Below are positions 22,001 through 64,000 of a stretch of 64,000 nt of DNA, one piece after another (the first letter of the stretch is position 1; each line of letters begins with the position of its first letter). A model generated the notes under the pieces. It did no database searches. It was not told the origin of the DNA and was given only the letters and a program-made list of their open reading frames with translations. Source of the DNA: Physella acuta (lineage: Eukaryota > Mollusca > Gastropoda > Physidae). The DNA is taken from the NCBI RefSeq assembly GCF_028476545.1, contig NW_026732548.1:62501-126500 (forward strand), given 5' to 3'. Made by a program: the position numbers and the translations under genes.

Positions 22001-22630
22001 GGACAGATCAATACAATCAAAAATGTTGTCCTTCCTATGTTGTCACGTGATAACCACAATCGTAGTCGCCACATTCAAGTCCCTCTTGACTAGTCCAGAA
22101 GTCTGACTCCAGCTGCCGAAGTCCTTTGGTCGAAACACGCCGCCGGCAGGATCAAAGGACTACAACCCCACTCTAGTGTTTTCTAATTAGATCACAATGG
22201 CTCTTGTGTCGTGTTTGCAGACGTCATTGACACCTCGAGCAGACAGACCAACTTCCGGTGACGAGAACATAAGATGTCGGCGTCCACTTGATGTCTGAAC
22301 CTCTGGACAATGCCACGCCCACTACTACGGTCAACCTTGGGTTGTTCGACCATGTTCAAAGCTTAGGATTTACGAAATCTATTTTTAGTTCAAGTTTTAC
22401 TACAGGATATAAATAAACTACGCCAATGATACAGTCGTACAGGGGCGGCGCTAGGGTGTGACAGGGGGCGGCACAGCTTGGGGCGGTATTTAAAATAAAC
22501 CTAAAACAATCAAGTTACCAGCCCCATTATATTTGATCCCATAAGTCGCGTCAGCTGTTGTCGCTAAGAGATGTGTTGCTGATCAATTGATCGAATGTCT
22601 CTTGTGATCAGTCAAGTTTAATGTGAGGGC
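22001..22630. other. No gene seen
   Basis: Mixed-composition sequence without a convincing exon. A CAGGGGCGGCGCTAGGG motif near 22440 resembles a transposon terminus but its partner was not found. Confidence 0.4.
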
Positions 22631-22880
22631 AGCGTGGGAGACACTGTGTGGGAGACATTGTGTGGAGAGCCATTGTGTGGGAGCCACGATGTAGGAGCCA
22701 CTGTGTGGGAGTCACTGTGTGGGAGCCATTGTGTGGGAGAAACTATGTGGGAGCCACTATGTGGGAGCCTCTATGTGGGAGCCATTGTGTGGGAGTCACT
22801 ATGTGGGAGCCATTGTGTGTGAGCTACTGTGTGGGAGCCTCTATTTTGGAGCCACTGTGTGGGAGACACTGTGTGTGTGT
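22630..22880. repeat. 12-15-bp minisatellite (GTGTGGGAGCCACT)
   Basis: About 18 imperfect copies of TGTGGGAGCCA/TGTGGGAGACA, ending in a short (TG)n. Confidence 0.9.
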
Positions 22881-23659
22881 GTGTCGAACCACACAATTTG
22901 GGAGGGAGGAAGGGGGTTGGGGGTTGGATGCTGAGAATCTTTAGGGATCATAAAATCCAATAATGAATAGAATAAAAACGTGTTTTCGAAGCATAATTTC
23001 CTAGTACTTTGCTATGATAGTGTTTCACGTACCGTTTTTTTCTATAGTTATAGTCCTACATAATACATACAATGGGCACTCTTAAGTATTTTTGAAAGGC
23101 CTTTTAAAGCGACTTTATTCAGCCATACATAATTGGTTTCTAAAAATAAATCTGAAACTTTATTTGCTAAAGTCTTATTGACATCTAAAGCAGAAATTGT
23201 TGATAGGGTTTGAAAATAATTATCACAGAAGTGACAGATATCCAATCCAAGGGAGCTCAGGTGATGCTGCTGATTTATTTTTTAAATCTTGAGTTAATTC
23301 CCTTCAACAACAAAATATTAGTTGTGGAAATAGGTAGTTCGATACTGCTGTGTGTTGGGATAGAGTGTAAGGCCACTAAGGTTGTGTAAGAGAAAAATGG
23401 AGAGGGTGGTGTTTGGGTGTGTGTGGGACAGATGTGTGTGGAGACAGATGTGTGTGGGGTAGCCACAAATATTTATTCTGGCGGGTCTGTGACGATGGAA
23501 GAATGAAAAACCCAACAAAATCATCATAATTTCTTTAATTATATCATAATGTTTTGAGATTTTATTAATTTACCTGAAACATACAAAAAAAAGCTCTTAC
23601 TCTTAGAAATCTACACTGGTATATTAAAAAAAACAACTTTAAAGAATGTTTCGCCCGTG

Positions 23660-23779
<120 letters not shown>

Positions 23780-24045
23780 CATTAGGAAACATTTGTTAGT
23801 TTTAAAGAATAAATATTTTAGTTTCTTTAATTATTTATATAATCATAAACAATTTTGAAATATGGATGCAAAGCATTCGTGTCAATTTGAGCAGATAAGT
23901 ATTGTTTCTGATAGTGCAAAAAAAAATATTTTAATTTATAGAAAAATAAAAAAAAAGGTAAAGAAAGAGGGAGACGAATATGTAAATATGGTGAGGGCAA
24001 TGAGGAATACAGGTGACGTAATCACATGCAGATGACGCCACTGAA

Positions 24046-25241
<1,196 letters not shown>

Positions 25242-25517
25242 TACCTTCATACATAACATATATAGTTATTTAAAAACACTGTACATAAAAAAGACATCGA
25301 TATTTTGACATTATACATGCACGTATTGAATTCAACAGAACGGACACATTGTTTCATTTTAAAACACAAACTTCACGCATTGTTTATTTAAAACACATTT
25401 AACCATTTTTTCAAACAAAAACACCAACTCCAAAAAAAAAAAAAAAAAACAACGAAAGAATTGAAAAACGTAGAGTTATATAGCATTTTAGGTTCAAACA
25501 TATTCGAAAAACACCAT

Positions 25518-25625
25518 CATGTAACACCATCTGGTAACACCATCTGGTAACACCATCTGGTAACACCATCTGGTAACATCATCTGGTAACACCACCTGGT
25601 AACACCACTTGGTATCACCATCTAT
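25518..25625. repeat. 15-bp array (CATCTGGTAACACCA)
   Basis: Seven near-perfect copies of CTGGTAACACCAT, the last ones degenerate. Confidence 0.9.
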
Positions 25626-25644
25626 TGAAGTTCTTGTCTTATCC

Positions 25645-26060
25645 ATTTGATAGTTTTATATGGAGAAAATGGTTGATGCCATATGCTCCATAAGGCGTAA
25701 CCAGGACTAAGCAAAGTCCGAAAGTTCTGGAAACTTAACCACTTAACCGGACTTTCTTAACCTTTCCCAAGATACGCAATCCAGTTTCTTAACATCTCAA
25801 AAAATCAGCCAGCAAGATTATCCTTCCATGTTTTTAAAATAATTAGAAATAATTGTTGAGGCTAAATTCTCCTCATGAAGTAATGAGTAATCTGTCAAGT
25901 CTGAAAGTTTTAGAAATTAGTCCACTTGACCAGATTTTAACTTTTCCAAGTTAGGTAATCCAGTATTTTAATCACGCCAAATCTAAACCAACACGTTTAT
26001 TTCCACCAATTTTTAAAACTATTAGATCTATTTATAGTTTCTTTGCTTCTCATTTACAAT
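25645..26060. repeat. Diverged tandem duplication of about 200 bp downstream of the M13 stop
   Basis: Two halves share, in order, TCCGAAAGTTCTGGAAA with TCTGAAAGTTTTAGAAA, GACTTTCTTAACCTTTCC with GATTTTAACTTTTCC, AATCCAGT, and a closing TTTTTAAAATAATTAG with TTTTTAAAACTATTAG. It lies in or just beyond the presumed 3' UTR. Confidence 0.7.
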
Positions 26061-26235
26061 GTTATCTCGCTTGCAATAGTCTTTTTTTCTTACATTTCAA
26101 CAGTAGGTTTGAACCTCTCAGTACGAAATAGATATCATTACGTATGTTTATGTATGTAGGTCTATGAATGGATGATTCCAAATTTTCAAGCATTCACTTT
26201 TTACTAGAAAAAAAAAAGTTTTTTTTCCTAATCTT

Positions 26236-26241
26236 TTTATT
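26236..26241 (-). promoter_or_regulatory. Candidate polyadenylation signal of the M13 gene
   Basis: AATAAA on the - strand, about 160 bp after the stop codon. A second AATAAA lies at 25996-26001. AT-rich context makes chance matches likely. Confidence 0.3.
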
Positions 26242-26398
26242 TACTTTCCACACAAAAATGAATTCCACAAGCCTCGTTTTGGTTCACACAAGATAAAACA
26301 AAATAGAAGGCAGAACTTTATAGACTCTTTGTTTATCAATCACAACGCTCATCCAATCACAGTCGCCGTAACAGATTTTTCAAATTTGAATCAACCAA

Positions 26399-62053
<35,655 letters not shown>

Positions 62054-62364
62054 CTGAAACAAATCAAATAAATAAAGAGCAATATTTTTTTTACATATAT
62101 GAGGTAGAACAAAATCTGTTTCACCCTCCTAGATAGAGGGGAGAGGGGGATAGAAAGAAGAGATATGTGGGGTGGGGGGAGCTGTCTTTGCTGGGGGAAA
62201 ACACATACAAACACTCAACTACCGATTTGAACCTTTAACCCAAATAAAAACTGACTTGCTAATTCACGCAAATGTTTTCTCATGGATTTATTCAAACACT
62301 ACCCGAAACATTTATACCATAAGCATGCTTTTGAACCAGACGGTGGTGCAGGTGAAGTAGCGCG

Positions 62365-62555
62365 CACCTGTTTCTATGGCCTCGGCTTGTGAAAAGACAG
62401 TGTGGCCAGCATCTATGCCGAGCATCTTTTACTTTCTCTAAGATAAATCAGGCGCTAATCAGAGCTTAGAGGTGTTATATGGACAAGAACCAGGGATTCG
62501 AACTCGAGACTCTTGGGTTAGCAGTCGTATGCTCTACTAACCGATCACGCCGTTC
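62365..62555 (-). mobile_element. tRNA-derived SINE copy, reverse orientation
   Basis: GTGTGGCCAGCATCTATGCC, GGATTCGAACTCGAGAC (B-box inverse) and CTCTACTAACCGATCACGCC (A-box inverse). Confidence 0.85.
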
Positions 62556-62642
62556 AAAAACTTATACAAACAATGCCACAAAAAAAAAACAACAACTGGA
62601 CGTCTCACGTCTCACATATAAATATCCATGTATATGTATTTA

Positions 62643-62643
62643 T

Positions 62644-62738
<95 letters not shown>

Positions 62739-62826
62739 AGTATATTATATATATATATGAGTATATTATATATATATGAGTATATTATATATATATGAGT
62801 ATATTATATATATTATATATATATAG
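62643..62826. repeat. (CA)n/(TA)n microsatellite with GAGTATATTATATA tail
   Basis: (CA)n to 62665, (TA)n to 62735, then four copies of GAGTATATTATATATATAT. Confidence 0.95.
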
Positions 62827-62829
62827 GCC

Positions 62830-63640
62830 TATACATCAGGTATATTCCCACACGTTTTAATAGCCTTCAACTTTAAATTAAGCGACCACGCCCTCCCCGA
62901 CCCCCACCAGAACAAAGACATCGGACGGCTCGTGTTAACGAGAGCGCAGGTGGGCGGGGTCTAAGTAGTGATAGGCTCATTTATAACAGTGATGAATTAT
63001 CTCGCACTGTATCATCAATAAATGCTTAATCAAGGGAGGTAATTAAATGAAAGGTTCTTAAATGAATATAAAACAAAGTACATTTTGTAAAAAGTATAAA
63101 TTGATGTTCATTTTCCTTCAAAAAGTTTTTTAATTTAAACCAAACAGATATTAATTTGTTCATTAATATTGTTTGAGGTTAACAATTTTCAAAGTTATAA
63201 ATTAAAATTATGATAAGTGTTGACTTTCATAACTGTTAGATTATTTCATTAATATTTTAAAACTCAAATACGACTGGTAGCTTGATGTTTTACTAGCAGT
63301 AAACTTCTCCGTTACTTTTGATTTTGTTAACGAGGATCTAAATTTATTTTGTCAAATTAGCTGGTTGTTAAAAGAAATAAACGCATGCCTGAAAGTGGAA
63401 TTTACAAATATAATATAGAGATCTATTAAAAAATCAGTTGTATAAAGTTAAAAAATGCAGAAATTGTAAAAAAAAATTAATAAATTTGAGAATACCTTTA
63501 AGTTACTTAATACATTTCTATAGTAAACTTTACAATATTTTAATTATTTTTTGCATTAAATATATATACCGTGTCATTACTTTTTAAAAGAATTGCGTCT
63601 GTTACTGCTAACATTAATACTATTAAAAATATTACTTTAC
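62830..63640. other. AT-rich intronic sequence, no exon seen
   Basis: I looked on the - strand for the next M13 exon (a Cys-rich DDFYxFACGxW segment) and did not find it, so the 5' exons lie further right. Confidence 0.5.
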
Positions 63641-63649
63641 TGTGCATGT

Positions 63650-64000
63650 GCACACATTTTTGGCACTAAATAGACCACCAAATACACCATCACTTACAAT
63701 ACACTGCTAAGATACCACCACATATAACACAGCACTAAACACACCACTTTCAACAAACTTCTAAACACAACACCAAACACACAATCAAACACAACATCTA
63801 ACACACCACCTAACACACCACCAAACACACCACTTTTAAAAAACTACTAAACACAAAACCAAACAGAACACCAAACACACCACCAAACTCATCACCAATT
63901 TCAACACACCACAAAAGACCACCACTTTCTACAAGTCACCAACACACTACCAACACACAACTAACACACTACCACATTCAACTCACCACCTCTATCAACA
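63650..64000. repeat. Degenerate CA-rich array (CACCACCAAACACAC), cut by window edge
   Basis: Imperfect 10-21-bp units such as AACACACCACCAAACACACC continue to the last base. Confidence 0.85.

Noticed and set aside
21531-22074. MSSPCPPHV repeat frames on the - strand
   Set aside because: Translation of the GGACATGG minisatellite.
23048-23245. 65-codon - strand frame (DICHFCDNYFQTLST)
   Set aside because: Looks protein-like in composition, but no family, splice signals or neighbouring exons support it; it may be a repeat scrap.

Overview
ORGANISM. The window reads as animal nuclear DNA: one gene spread over at least 18 short exons with consensus GT-AG introns, tRNA-derived SINEs, LINE fragments, hAT-type MITEs, non-autonomous Helitrons, an exceptional load of minisatellites and (TA)n tracts, and an intronless retrocopy. 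A mollusc, perhaps a heterobranch gastropod, is my best guess from the repeat style; that part is inference. LAYOUT. (1) 1-2.0 kb: repeats, then the last two exons of an unrecognised + strand gene (1703-2002). (2) 2.1-8.7 kb: two large minisatellites (25-bp unit, probably seeded from a SINE; 42-bp unit with an 850-bp higher-order duplication). (3) 8.7-15.6 kb: interspersed repeats, a processed pseudogene of RNA polymerase II subunit RPB9/POLR2I (- strand, about 10.16-10.64 kb), the last two exons of a putative one-pass membrane protein (+ strand, 11829-11972 and 14600-14706), a hexanucleotide array, and a cytochrome P450 pseudo-exon split by a MITE (- strand, 15098-15588). (4) 15.6-26.3 kb: a 23-25-bp minisatellite, a Helitron (19431-21088) with a nested hAT MITE, more arrays, and a cluster of CRE-like palindromes. 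(5) 26.4-62.05 kb: the main gene, a neprilysin/endothelin-converting-enzyme-like M13 zinc metallopeptidase on the - strand. I resolved 18 consecutive exons (611 codons, no stop, every exon phase matching its neighbour) including HEITH, GENIAD, VNAFY and the C-terminal CSLW. The 5' end (cytoplasmic tail, membrane anchor, first part of the ectodomain) lies beyond the right edge. (6) 62.05-64 kb: SINE, microsatellites and a CA-rich degenerate array that runs off the edge. MAIN OBSERVATION. The M13 gene's introns are packed with minisatellites that start at or next to splice junctions. Three arrays (unit lengths 24, 27 and 57 bp, all multiples of three) contain the last 14-19 coding bases of the adjacent exon plus its 5' splice site, so each copy repeats a donor site; a fourth repeats the donor hexamer. 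Dozens of decoy or alternative 5' splice sites therefore lie downstream of exons 2, 7, 8 and 12. In exon 7 at least one additional unit stays open and in frame. Next to the catalytic HExxH exon a perfect 10-bp intronic hairpin contains the complement of the donor itself. Exon numbers below count from the 5'-most exon visible (exon 1 at 62 kb) and are not the true gene numbering. No retrovirus, LTR element, Polinton or other virus-like element was recognised.
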